DNA from: Kiloniellaceae bacterium | Lineage (GTDB): Bacteria; Pseudomonadota; Alphaproteobacteria; Kiloniellales; J153 | Direction of reading: 5' to 3' | Length of the DNA: 64,000 nt | Assembly (NCBI GenBank): GCA_021776095.1 | Contig: JAJFGO010000038.1 | Coordinates: 31,163 to 95,162 of the forward strand | Part shown: one piece after another, positions 34,927 through 43,319 of the stretch | Position numbering within the stretch: the stretch's first letter is position 1 | Layout of the letters: each line of letters begins with the position of its first letter | Notes under the pieces: model-generated | The model's input: only the letters and a program-made list of their open reading frames with translations | What the model was told of the DNA's origin: nothing | Databases searched by the model: none | Translations under genes and position numbers: made by a program

Positions 34927-36471
34927 ATGTTCGAAACGGCGGAACTGAATCGCAAGATCGCGAAATCCAGCTATAACAAGGAAGTGCCGGTTCTGCGGAC
35001 CGAATTGTTGGAAGCGCAACAGATGATCCGCAAGGCGGGTTTTCCCGTGATCGTCCTGTTCGGCGGCGTCGATGCGGCGGGCAAGAACGAGACGATCAAC
35101 CTGCTTAACGAGTGGATGGACCCGCGCTGGATCGTCACCTGCGCCTATGGCCCGCCTTCGGACGAGGAGCGCGAACGGCCCGAATACTGGCGCTATTGGC
35201 GCGATCTACCGACTGCGGGGCAGGTCGGCCTGATCCTGAGCGCTTGGTATTCCCGCCCGGTCCTGCAACGGGTCTATGGCGACATCAACGAGGGCAAGTT
35301 CGATAAGGAACTGGAACGGATCGCGACCTTCGAGAAGGAACTGGCAGACGATGGCGCCCTGATCCTGAAATTCTGGATGCATCTGAACCACGATGCGCAA
35401 AAGAAACGCTTCAAGGATCTTGAGAAGGATCCCTTGACCTCCTGGCGCGTGACTAAGGCGGATTGGGACAACCTGAAGCATTACGACAAATTCATCGCCG
35501 CCGCGGAACGCGCCATCTCACGCACCAGCACCGGCGAGGCGCCTTGGCAGATTGTCGAGGGCTATGACATGCGGTACTGCGGGCTGACCGTGGCAGGCGA
35601 GCTGCGCGACGCCATGCGTAAGCACCTGGCCGAGACCGAAATCAGGAAAAAGCTGGCCACTGAAATGAAGGTCAAGGAATCCGCCTTGGCGACGCCCCGC
35701 GACGCCCCCTTGAACGGCGACGGGCCGGATGCGGCGAAACGGGACATCGCGGACGGGGTCACGATCCTCAGCCGTTTGGACATGACGCGTGCGATCGGCA
35801 AGAGCGAATACCGCGACGAACTGGCTGCCCAGCAAGCCAGGCTCCATCGCTTGCAACGCAAGGCCGTACAACGCGGGACCTCCGCGATTCTGGTCTTCGA
35901 GGGCTGGGACGCCGGTGGCAAGGGCGGCGCCATTCGCCGGATCACCTCGGCCCTGGATGCGCGCCAGTATCGGGTCATTCCCATCGCCGCGCCAAGCGAC
36001 GAGGAGCTTCAGCACCACTATCTGTGGCGGTTTTGGCGGCACATCGCGCGCGCCGGCCGGGTAACTGTCTTCGACCGGAGCTGGTACGGCCGGGTTCTGG
36101 TGGAGCGGGTCGAGGGTTTTGCCGCGCCGGCGGAGTGGCGGCGCGCCTATGGCGAAATCAACGACTTCGAGGACCAGCTTGTCCAGCATGGCGTGGTCCT
36201 GTCCAAGTACTGGCTGCACATCACGCCAGAGGAACAACTGCGCCGCTTTAAGGAGCGCGAGCAGGTTTCCTACAAGCGCTGGAAGTTGACCGAAGAGGAC
36301 TGGCGCAATCGGGAACAGTGGGGCGCCTACGAGGATGCGGTCAACGATATGGTGGAGCGAACCAGTACCGCCCATGCGCCTTGGACCCTGGTTGAGGCCA
36401 ACGATAAGCGCTTTGCCCGGATCAAGGTTCTAACTTCCCTGTGCGAGCGCTTGGAGCAGGTTCTGTCCTGA
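34927..36471 (+). CDS. pap: Two-domain PPK2 (polyphosphate:AMP phosphotransferase type)
   Basis: Uses polyphosphate to phosphorylate AMP to ADP. The 514 residues are two fused PPK2 domains. Domain 1 (about 5-240) has the Walker A 'FGGVDAAGKNE' (45-55), but its Walker B reads 'LSAWYSRPV' instead of FDRSWY, so it has lost the Asp-Arg pair. Domain 2 (about 285-510) keeps both 'FEGWDAGGKGG' (about 323-333) and 'FDRSWYGRVLVERVEGF' (about 380). The second domain is therefore the likely catalytic one, as known for fused class II PPK2 enzymes. It lies between metal/CBS transport genes and phosphate uptake genes. Confidence 0.9.
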   Translation: MFETAELNRKIAKSSYNKEVPVLRTELLEAQQMIRKAGFPVIVLFGGVDAAGKNETINLLNEWMDPRWIVTCAYGPPSDEERERPEYWRYWRDLPTAGQVGLILSAWYSRPVLQRVYGDINEGKFDKELERIATFEKELADDGALILKFWMHLNHDAQKKRFKDLEKDPLTSWRVTKADWDNLKHYDKFIAAAERAISRTSTGEAPWQIVEGYDMRYCGLTVAGELRDAMRKHLAETEIRKKLATEMKVKESALATPRDAPLNGDGPDAAKRDIADGVTILSRLDMTRAIGKSEYRDELAAQQARLHRLQRKAVQRGTSAILVFEGWDAGGKGGAIRRITSALDARQYRVIPIAAPSDEELQHHYLWRFWRHIARAGRVTVFDRSWYGRVLVERVEGFAAPAEWRRAYGEINDFEDQLVQHGVVLSKYWLHITPEEQLRRFKEREQVSYKRWKLTEEDWRNREQWGAYEDAVNDMVERTSTAHAPWTLVEANDKRFARIKVLTSLCERLEQVLS

Positions 36472-36507
36472 CTCGCCATCGGCGCTTTGTGACATTTCTG
36501 AAGTATT

Positions 36508-36521
36508 TTGACGCAGGTCAA
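36508..36521 (+). promoter_or_regulatory. FNR/FixK-type box upstream of the DUF47-Pit genes
   Basis: TTGACGCAGGTCAA matches TTGAC-N4-GTCAA exactly. A weaker -10 candidate (CAGTTAT, 36544-36550) lies about 29-30 bp from the centre on the plus strand, leaving a leader of about 160 nt before the DUF47 ATG at 36716. No leftward gene starts here. Confidence 0.55.
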
Positions 36522-36715
36522 TGAACTGTCCTGATGTTTCGTGCAGTTATTTCAACACATAAAGAAACCTTCTCCGGCGCTTTCGAAAGGCGCTGGGGAT
36601 CGGGGAGCGCGATTTTCTAATCACGCCTGAAAACGGCGCATTTATGGACGGCCCCGCGTTGAGGCCGTGTTTGTGCCTGGATTTGCCGAGTCGTGGCCGA
36701 GAGGGAGGAATACCC

Positions 36716-37396
36716 ATGGTCAAGCCGAGTACTTTCGCCAGCCTGTTTGGACGTTCGCCTTTCAAGGCCATGCAGACCCACATATCCGCGGTCGAGAAGT
36801 GCGCCGCTGAGGTGCCGAATCTGTTCGAAGCCCTATGCGCCGGCGATCGCGAAAAGGTCGTCGCCGTCAAGGACCTGATCTTCAGTCTGGAACAGGACGC
36901 GGACGACATCAAGAACGAGCTGCGCACCAATTTGCCGCGCAGCATGATGTTGCCGGTCGACCGACGGGATCTGCTTGAGGTTCTGGACATGCAGGATTCG
37001 ATCGCGGACACGGCCCAGGACATCGCCGGGTTGCTGGTCGAACGCCCGATGGAAGTGCCGGACACCTTGAAGGAACCTTTACTGGCCTTCACGCGGCGCT
37101 GCGTCGACGCCTGCGGTCAAGCCACCCTCATAATCGGCGAACTCGACGAACTGGTGGAAACCGGGTTCCGGGGGCGGGAATCCGACAAGGTCTCGATCAT
37201 GGTTGACGAGCTCAACAAGATCGAGTCCGACACCGACGATATGGGGATGGAGTTGGCGCGCAAGTTGTTCGCGCAAGAGGATCAGATGAGCCCGGTCTCG
37301 GTGATGTTCTGGTACCAGCTCATCCAATGGATCGGCGACCTCGCGGATTATTCAGAAAAGGTTGGCAACCGTTTGCGTCTGTTGCTGGCGCGCTAA
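36716..37396 (+). CDS. DUF47 (PhoU-like, TIGR00153) family protein
   Basis: The 226-residue all-helical protein has the PhoU-like pattern 'FSLEQDADDIKNELR' and 'NKIESDTDDMGMELARKLF', whose acidic clusters bind metal in the family. DUF47 proteins are nearly always encoded beside Pit transporters and are thought to control them. Here pit starts 33 bp downstream. The ATG at 36716 follows GGGAGGAATACCC; a longer reading to 36644 is not needed. Confidence 0.9.
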   Translation: MVKPSTFASLFGRSPFKAMQTHISAVEKCAAEVPNLFEALCAGDREKVVAVKDLIFSLEQDADDIKNELRTNLPRSMMLPVDRRDLLEVLDMQDSIADTAQDIAGLLVERPMEVPDTLKEPLLAFTRRCVDACGQATLIIGELDELVETGFRGRESDKVSIMVDELNKIESDTDDMGMELARKLFAQEDQMSPVSVMFWYQLIQWIGDLADYSEKVGNRLRLLLAR

Positions 37397-37429
37397 CGGG
37401 CCGGCACCAGGGACGGGAAGGAACGGGAC

Positions 37430-38695
37430 ATGGACATCATTGCCTTATATGGCACCACATTCATCGTGCTCGCGGTTATATTCGGTTTCTATATGACTTG
37501 GGGTATTGGCGCCAACGACGTCGCCAATGTCATGGGAACCTCGGTCGGATCCGGCGCCATCACGGTCACGACGGCGATTATCATCGCCGGCATTTTCGAG
37601 TTTCTTGGCGCGGTTCTCGCCGGCGGGCAGGTTACCGCGACAATCCGCAAGGGAATCATCGATCCCACGCCGATCATGAACAACCCGGAGATCCTCGTCT
37701 TCGGCATGCTCGCCGCTCTCCTGGCCGCCGCCGTATGGCTTATGATTGCCTCCACGCGCGGCTGGCCGGTCTCGACGACTCACGCCATCGTCGGCGCCGT
37801 GGTTGGCTTTGCCATGGCGGGCATCGGGATCGATGCGGTGAAGTGGGGTAAGATCGGTCAGATTGTGGCGAGTTGGGTGGTTTCCCCGCTGCTAGGCGGA
37901 ACCATAGCCTTCATCCTGATGATGTCTATCCGTCGCCTGATTCTCAACACGGACAATCCGTTTATCAGCGCTAAGAGATGGGGCCCGGTCTATGTCTTTC
38001 TGGTCGGCTTCATCATCTCCCTGGTCACCATGTTCAAGGGGCTCAAGCACCTGAAGTTGGAAATCAGCGGAGAGATGAGCTTTTTGCTGGCCGCGATCAT
38101 TGGGGTCATCGTCGCCGCGATCGGTTGGGTTCTGATCCAGCGCGTCAAAATCGATGCGACCGCGGACAAAGACTATCACTTCGCCAGCGTCGAGAAGGTC
38201 TTTGTGCCCATGATGCTGTTCACGGCCTGCGGCATGGCCTTCGCGCACGGTTCGAACGATGTGGCCAATGGCGTCGGGCCCATGGCCGCGGTCTACGGAA
38301 TCGTGCAGTCGGGCGGCGAGGTGGTCCAAAAATCGGCGATGCCGATCTGGATTCTTGTACTTGGCGGCGTCGGGATTATCGTCGGACTGGCAACCTATGG
38401 TTACCGGGTCATGCGTACTATCGGGACCAAGATCACCGAACTAACCCCGACGCGCGGCTTCTGCGCCACCATGGCGGCCGCCGCGACCGTGGTCTTGGCG
38501 TCGCGCACCGGCATGCCGGTATCGACCACGCACATCGCGGTTGGCGCGGTCATGGGCGTGGGCCTGGCCCGCGGTATCGGTGCCTTGGATCTGCGTGTGA
38601 TCGGCGGGATCATCGTGTCGTGGGTGGTGACTTTGCCGATTGGCGGCGTACTAGCGGCCTTGTTCTTCTTCACGCTGAAGGGGATATTCACCTAG
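37430..38695 (+). CDS. pit: Inorganic phosphate transporter, PiT family
   Basis: Low-affinity phosphate/cation symporter of the inner membrane. The 421-residue polytopic protein has the two inverted PiT signature repeats: 'GANDVANVMGTSVGSGAI' (about 25) and 'HGSNDVANGVGPMAAV' (about 270), plus 'GWPVSTTHAIVGAVVGF' and 'GMPVSTTHIAVGAVMGVG'. It is the second gene of a two-gene unit with the PhoU-like protein and ends just before a strong terminator. Confidence 0.94.
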   Translation: MDIIALYGTTFIVLAVIFGFYMTWGIGANDVANVMGTSVGSGAITVTTAIIIAGIFEFLGAVLAGGQVTATIRKGIIDPTPIMNNPEILVFGMLAALLAAAVWLMIASTRGWPVSTTHAIVGAVVGFAMAGIGIDAVKWGKIGQIVASWVVSPLLGGTIAFILMMSIRRLILNTDNPFISAKRWGPVYVFLVGFIISLVTMFKGLKHLKLEISGEMSFLLAAIIGVIVAAIGWVLIQRVKIDATADKDYHFASVEKVFVPMMLFTACGMAFAHGSNDVANGVGPMAAVYGIVQSGGEVVQKSAMPIWILVLGGVGIIVGLATYGYRVMRTIGTKITELTPTRGFCATMAAAATVVLASRTGMPVSTTHIAVGAVMGVGLARGIGALDLRVIGGIIVSWVVTLPIGGVLAALFFFTLKGIFT

Positions 38696-38753
38696 CGCGC
38701 GCGATTGTCCGGCCGGATTCCTACGAGATCGGCCGGCGCCTCGCAAACCATAG

Positions 38754-38788
38754 CCGCCTAGTGGGCCACGTGTCCGCTAGGCGGTTTT
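38754..38788 (+). terminator. Rho-independent terminator after pit
   Basis: CCGCCTAG (38754-38761) and CTAGGCGG (38777-38784) form an 8-bp stem with a 15-nt loop, followed by TTTTCGTTTT. It separates pit from the convergent FHA-phosphatase gene. The minus strand has no T-run after the stem, so it works mainly for pit. Confidence 0.75.
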
Positions 38789-38792
38789 CGTT

Positions 38793-40214
38793 TTAGGAGG
38801 CGAGGGCCAGGTCGCCGGTGAGTTTCGAAAGGGGCTCGACTGGGAATTCCAAAGGGATCATTTCGTGACCGACGCGGATCATGACCGCGACCCTGCCGGG
38901 CATGGCGCTGAACACCACGTGATGGTTCTTGATGCCCTCGACGTTGGTCCAAACCGTACCGTGGCTGGACCGGGGTGTGTGGGAGACGATCAAGGGCGTG
39001 TGCTTGGCTACGCCCAGGCGCTTGCGGAACGATTTCACATCGCCCTTGGTATACCCGGCCGGGCGGGATGGCCGCATAACCCGGTTCCAGGTCAATTCAT
39101 GCGCCAAATTCGGATGGCTGCGAATTTCGATCAGGTCCTCCAGCGATGCGCGCTGGCGCGACGGCCCGGCATGGGTGGCAATAAAATCCGCTGAGCGCAG
39201 CACATAGGGCAGGAGGTCGAAGCATTCGGCCAGTTGCTGCACATAGGCATCGCCACGTAACGTCTTCGCCTGGCGCCACAGGATCTGGCCCTGGGGCACG
39301 CCACCCTTGCCCACGGACTCGTCGAAGCTCTCGTGGTTGCCCCGCAGCCAAAAGACGTTGCTGGGGAAGCGGATCTTCAGCTTGAAAATCAGGTCCAGCA
39401 TCAGCAGGGAGGATTCCATCTCCTCCAGCCCGTCATCGTCCTCCCGGTGTACAACGTCGCCGAGTAAGACGAGGACATGGGTCCCGTCGCGAAGCCCCCC
39501 AAGGAGGCCGCCGGCGCAAAGTATGTTGAGCAGATTATCGATCTGGGCATGAAGGTCGCCCACAACAACGGGCAAGAGCGCGTCGGGAAGCTCGAGCAAG
39601 GCGCCGGGCAGCCCGGCCTTGTCTTTGGGCCGGTAAGGATCGTCGCGCAAAACCGCGAGGACCCTATCGAGCGTCGCCATGGCGATGTCGGGCGGCAACA
39701 ACTCGATCGGGCGACCGAAGACCTGGTGCACGAACTGAAGGTTTTCCAGACGATCGAGCTTCAGTCGGTTCAGAGTTTCGGGCGCATCGACGCCGCGGAT
39801 ATAGGTTTCCCGATCCGTATCCAGCGGCCTCAGCTCTATTTCCCCGCCTTCGTTGCTCAGCGTCAGATGACGTTTACTGACGCTCTTGGGAAACCCGAAA
39901 ATTTTATTCAGCTCTTCGTTTTCGCGACCGATCAGTAGGGTTTCGTTAGGGCGAATGCGGGCGATGCCACCGATATCCGCACCGAAACGGTCGGGGTCCA
40001 CCAGAATCCAGTCGTCGATCAGTGCGTCGGGGGTCAGTCGGGCCGCGGCTTCCGGGTACAACCATAAGCACTGTGTACCGAGGTCGAGGCGAATGAGTTC
40101 ACCTTGATAGGCGATCCGCAACGGCGCGGAGATGAGGTGAGGTTCCGGCCCGAGGGTGCGGGGCGGAGCCTTTTCTCCACGCCAAAACCTCTTTTTGAGA
40201 AACCTCAGGTCCAT
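38793..40214 (-). CDS. FHA-domain metallophosphatase
   Basis: The 473-residue protein joins an FHA-like phosphopeptide-binding domain (about 90-145; 'LLIGRENEELN', 'SVSKRHLTLS') to a PPP-type calcineurin-like phosphatase. All metal and catalytic motifs are visible: GDLHAQ (219-224), GDVVHRE (252-258), RGNHES (291-296), 'ATHAGPS' and 'IVSHTPRS'. It is therefore likely a protein phosphatase recruited by phosphothreonine. It lies 14 bp downstream of a P-loop protein gene and forms a two-gene unit with it. No Ser/Thr kinase gene is present in the window. Exact targets are unknown. Confidence 0.82.
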   Translation of the reverse strand: MDLRFLKKRFWRGEKAPPRTLGPEPHLISAPLRIAYQGELIRLDLGTQCLWLYPEAAARLTPDALIDDWILVDPDRFGADIGGIARIRPNETLLIGRENEELNKIFGFPKSVSKRHLTLSNEGGEIELRPLDTDRETYIRGVDAPETLNRLKLDRLENLQFVHQVFGRPIELLPPDIAMATLDRVLAVLRDDPYRPKDKAGLPGALLELPDALLPVVVGDLHAQIDNLLNILCAGGLLGGLRDGTHVLVLLGDVVHREDDDGLEEMESSLLMLDLIFKLKIRFPSNVFWLRGNHESFDESVGKGGVPQGQILWRQAKTLRGDAYVQQLAECFDLLPYVLRSADFIATHAGPSRQRASLEDLIEIRSHPNLAHELTWNRVMRPSRPAGYTKGDVKSFRKRLGVAKHTPLIVSHTPRSSHGTVWTNVEGIKNHHVVFSAMPGRVAVMIRVGHEMIPLEFPVEPLSKLTGDLALAS

Positions 40215-40228
40215 CGACGGCGTTCTCC

Positions 40229-40873
40229 CTATGCGCGGCTCTTCAAGCTTTCGTTGTCGGTCTTCGCGCCGACTACATACTTAGGCACCCCATCAAAATT
40301 ATCTCGCACGTATATTAGCATTCCTTGATCCTGAAAATACAGCGCAACCTCGCGATACACCGCGACCTGTCTTTTCACTTGTTCAAGGTTAACCATGTTG
40401 TCGATCGGGTGCGAATGTCGGCGCCGACGCTCCAGCCGCCATTTCAGGATCTGCTCGGGCGGCGGCAGCGAAAACTCAAAAAAGAACCGGTTACGCCAGT
40501 CGACGGACAGGAAAGACTTCTTTTTCGGCGGCAGGCAGATGCGCGACGTTTCCAGTTTCAGAGGCTCGGGCGCTTCAAGCCATTCCGGATCGATAACGGA
40601 CAAAGCGTCGGGATAACCGACGAAAGGGAACCCGAGGTGAAGCTCTCTGGGGCGAAAGGTCAAGGACCTGGCCCGCCACCAGTTCTGCAGGGTCAGGTCG
40701 ATATAGCCCTCTTCGGGCCAGCCGCCGATCTTGGTCATGAGCTTGCTTTTGCCGCAGCCCGGCGGGCCGGTCACCAGCAGTTGGCGAAACCGCAAGCCGG
40801 CCGGAAAGGGGACACCCTTGATATTCTCGACTTGGTCGCATGGGGCTAAGTCGAGTTCGAGAATGTTGCTCAT
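40229..40873 (-). CDS. P-loop NTPase-like protein paired with FHA-phosphatase
   Basis: The 214-residue protein has a clear Walker A at 36-43 (GPPGCGKS), followed by 'LMTKIGGWPEEGYIDLTLQNWW'. I cannot place it in a family beyond P-loop kinase/NTPase. No obvious Walker B aspartate pair is seen, and it lacks membrane segments. The C-terminal half is rich in basic and aromatic residues ('WRLERRRRHSHPID'). It is the first gene of a unit with the FHA-phosphatase, which implies a shared task, perhaps a phosphorylation switch. Function unknown. Confidence 0.7.
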   Translation of the reverse strand: MSNILELDLAPCDQVENIKGVPFPAGLRFRQLLVTGPPGCGKSKLMTKIGGWPEEGYIDLTLQNWWRARSLTFRPRELHLGFPFVGYPDALSVIDPEWLEAPEPLKLETSRICLPPKKKSFLSVDWRNRFFFEFSLPPPEQILKWRLERRRRHSHPIDNMVNLEQVKRQVAVYREVALYFQDQGMLIYVRDNFDGVPKYVVGAKTDNESLKSRA

Positions 40874-41064
40874 ACTGCGGGCATGAATCGGGGCGTGGGA
40901 CGGCGCGGCTGCGCGCGCGGGCTTTATATCAGCTACCGGGTGCGTACTGCACTGTGTTTCTGTGGTTGCGGGCGGTTATACTTCCGGGCCCCTTCGCCTT
41001 CGGCGAATGCAGTTCATGGGCCGCGGGGCCGGCGCTTGGGAAGGCAAGGACGTAAAGGATCAAC

Positions 41065-41841
41065 ATGCCCCGTTTCGCCGCCAACTTGAGCGTGTTGTTT
41101 AACGAGCTCGATTTCATGGACCGTTTTGCGGCCGCCGCCCAGGCCGGCTTCGCCGGGGTCGAATGCCAATTCCCCTATGCCTATGCGCCCGAAGACATGG
41201 CGGCCCAGTTGAAATCCCACGGCCTGATGCAGGTGCTGCACAACCTTCCCGCCGGTGACTGGGCGGCCGGCGAGCGCGGCATCGCCTGCCACCCGGACAG
41301 GATCGAGGACTTCAGGGCCGGGGTCGAGCGTGCCATGGCCTATGCCACGGCGCTGGGGTGCGAGCGGGTCAATTGCCTGGCGGGGATCGCGCCGGCGGAT
41401 GCCGACCCCGGCCTGCTGCGCGCGACCTTCCTGGACAATCTGCGCTTTGCGGCGGATAGGCTCGCGGGGGCCGGTATTCGCTTGCTCGTGGAGCCGATCA
41501 ATACCCGCGACGTGCCCGGTTTTTTCCTCAATCGAAGCGATCAGGCCATCGCGCTGATCGAGGACACGGGGTCCTCGAACATCTGGCTGCAATACGACGT
41601 CTATCACATGCAAATCATGGAGGGCGACCTGGCCCCGATCATCGAAAAACACCTGGACAGGATCAGCCACATCCAGATTTCCGATACCCCGGGCCGCCAC
41701 GAACCGGGCAGCGGGGAGATCAACTATCCCTTCCTGTTCGACTTCCTGGATCGAATCGGCTACCGGGGGTGGGTTGGCGCCGAGTACCGACCGCTGACCA
41801 CCACGAGCGAGGGCCTGGGCTGGTTCCGGGCGGCATCATGA
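41065..41841 (+). CDS. hyi: Hydroxypyruvate isomerase (TIM-barrel)
   Basis: Interconverts hydroxypyruvate and tartronate semialdehyde. The 258-residue xylose-isomerase-like barrel starts 'MPRFAANLSVLFNELDFMDRF', as Hyi proteins do, and has the acid residues of the active site in 'LLVEPINTRDVPGFFL', 'QYDVYHMQIMEGDL', 'HIQISDTPGRHEPGSGEINY' and 'VGAEYRPL'. AAAGGA precedes the ATG. Its stop overlaps the glycerate kinase start as ATGA, so the two genes are coupled into a glyoxylate/hydroxypyruvate-to-glycerate route. Confidence 0.92.
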   Translation: MPRFAANLSVLFNELDFMDRFAAAAQAGFAGVECQFPYAYAPEDMAAQLKSHGLMQVLHNLPAGDWAAGERGIACHPDRIEDFRAGVERAMAYATALGCERVNCLAGIAPADADPGLLRATFLDNLRFAADRLAGAGIRLLVEPINTRDVPGFFLNRSDQAIALIEDTGSSNIWLQYDVYHMQIMEGDLAPIIEKHLDRISHIQISDTPGRHEPGSGEINYPFLFDFLDRIGYRGWVGAEYRPLTTTSEGLGWFRAAS

Positions 41842-43127
41842 ACGGCAACCCCAAGACCTTCCTGACCGGCTTGTTCGAGGCCGCGGTGGCGACCGCGGAC
41901 CCGGCGCGCTGCGTGCCGGCGAACCTGCCGCCGCCGCCGCGCGGCCGGACCTTGGTGGTCGGCGCCGGCAAGGCGGCGGCGGCCATGGCCAAGGCGGTGG
42001 AAGACAACTGGACCGGTGCCCTGGAAGGCCTGGTGGTGACCCGCTACGGCCACGGCGTGCCATGCCGGCGGATCGAGGTGGTCGAGGCCGCCCATCCGGT
42101 TCCCGACGCGGCCGGCCAGGACGCTTCAGCCAGAATCCTGAAGATGGTCAGCGGTCTGAGCGCGGACGACCTGGTTCTGTGCCTGATCTCCGGCGGCGGC
42201 TCCGCCCTCTTGGCCGCGCCGGCGGCCGGCCTGACCCTTGAGGACAAGCGGGTGGTGACCGGTCATCTCCTGCGCTCGGGCGCCACGATCACCGAAATCA
42301 ACTGCGTGCGAAAGCACCTATCCGCGATCAAGGGCGGGCGCCTGGCGGCGGCTTGCGCGCCGGCCCAGGTGGTGACCCTGGCGATTTCCGACATTCCGGG
42401 CGACGACCTCTCGGCCATCGCCTCGGGCCCCACGGTGCCGGACCCGACCAGCCACGGCGACGCCCTGGCGGTGCTGGAGAAGTACCAAATCGGCGAACCC
42501 GCTAAGGTGATCGCGCACCTCAAGGCGGCGGTCGATGAGACGCCCAAACCCGACGACCCAGTTTTCGCCCGAACCCAAACCAAGCTGATCGCAACCCCCC
42601 AGCAATCGTTGGAGGCGGCGGCCCAGGTGGCGCGCGACGTCGGCATCGCGCCGCTGATCTTGGGCGACAGTATTGAGGGCGAAGCGCGCGACATCGCGCT
42701 CATGCACGCCGGCATCGCGCGCCAGGTCGCGCGCCATGGGCAGCCGGCGCCCGCGCCCGCGGTCTTGCTCTCGGGCGGCGAGACGACGGTCACCGTGCGC
42801 GGCCGGGGCCGGGGCGGGCGCAACGCGGAATTCCTACTAGCCCTCGCCGTGGCCCTGGACGGCGCCGCCGGCATTCACGCCTTGGCCTGCGATACCGACG
42901 GCATCGACGGCACCGAAGACAACGCCGGCGCGACGCTCGGCCCGGACAGCCTGGCCCGCGCCGCGGCCCTAGGTCTCAGCGCGCGCGCCTGCTTGGCTGA
43001 CAATGACGGTTATAGTTTCTTCTCGAAACTCGGCGATCTGGTCATGACCGGACCGACCCTGACAAACGTCAACGACTTCCGCGCGATTTTGATTGAAGAT
43101 GGCGCAGCGGACGGCCCGAAGACGTAA
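41838..43127 (+). CDS. Glycerate kinase, MOFRL family (glycerate 2-kinase type)
   Basis: Phosphorylates glycerate, in this family usually to 2-phosphoglycerate. The 429-residue product has the DUF4147 N-terminal domain ('TLVVGAGKAAAAMAKAVED', 'LISGGGSALLAAP', 'INCVRKHLSAIKGGRLA') and the C-terminal MOFRL domain ('LLSGGETTVTVRGRGRGGRN', 'CDTDGIDGTEDNAGA'). The ATG at 41838 overlaps the hyi stop by 4 bp; a longer reading from 41769 lies inside hyi. Gene names ttuD and gckA are used for such enzymes. Confidence 0.92.
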   Translation: MNGNPKTFLTGLFEAAVATADPARCVPANLPPPPRGRTLVVGAGKAAAAMAKAVEDNWTGALEGLVVTRYGHGVPCRRIEVVEAAHPVPDAAGQDASARILKMVSGLSADDLVLCLISGGGSALLAAPAAGLTLEDKRVVTGHLLRSGATITEINCVRKHLSAIKGGRLAAACAPAQVVTLAISDIPGDDLSAIASGPTVPDPTSHGDALAVLEKYQIGEPAKVIAHLKAAVDETPKPDDPVFARTQTKLIATPQQSLEAAAQVARDVGIAPLILGDSIEGEARDIALMHAGIARQVARHGQPAPAPAVLLSGGETTVTVRGRGRGGRNAEFLLALAVALDGAAGIHALACDTDGIDGTEDNAGATLGPDSLARAAALGLSARACLADNDGYSFFSKLGDLVMTGPTLTNVNDFRAILIEDGAADGPKT

Positions 43128-43207
43128 CAAAGCGGTCTCCACGACAGTTGGCTGCGCACGGTTGTCGCAACTTTCTCCCAACTGAGGTCCTTGCGAACGG
43201 GATTTAT

Positions 43208-43285
43208 CCTCGCCCTTCGACGGGCTCAGGGTGAGGATAAATCTTCGGAAAAGAGCCCTCATCCTGAGCCTGTCGAAGGACGAGG
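43208..43285. repeat. Inverted 29-bp intergenic repeat
   Basis: Two 29-bp arms, 43208-43236 and 43257-43285, are reverse complements with three mismatches and are separated by 20 bp. The core is of the CTGAGCCTGTCGAAGGAC type. The pair could form a long hairpin between the convergent glycerate kinase and phosphotransferase genes. A degenerate single copy lies at 61725-61753. The sequence resembles a repeat I know from other alphaproteobacterial intergenic regions. Confidence 0.8.
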
Positions 43286-43319
43286 GCGCGACCCGCGAAA
43301 CGGGCCAGTCTGTCTCGCC

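Noticed and set aside
43208..43285. CRISPR-like repeat pair
   Set aside because: Only two arms in inverted orientation, with no array of regular spacers and no cas genes.
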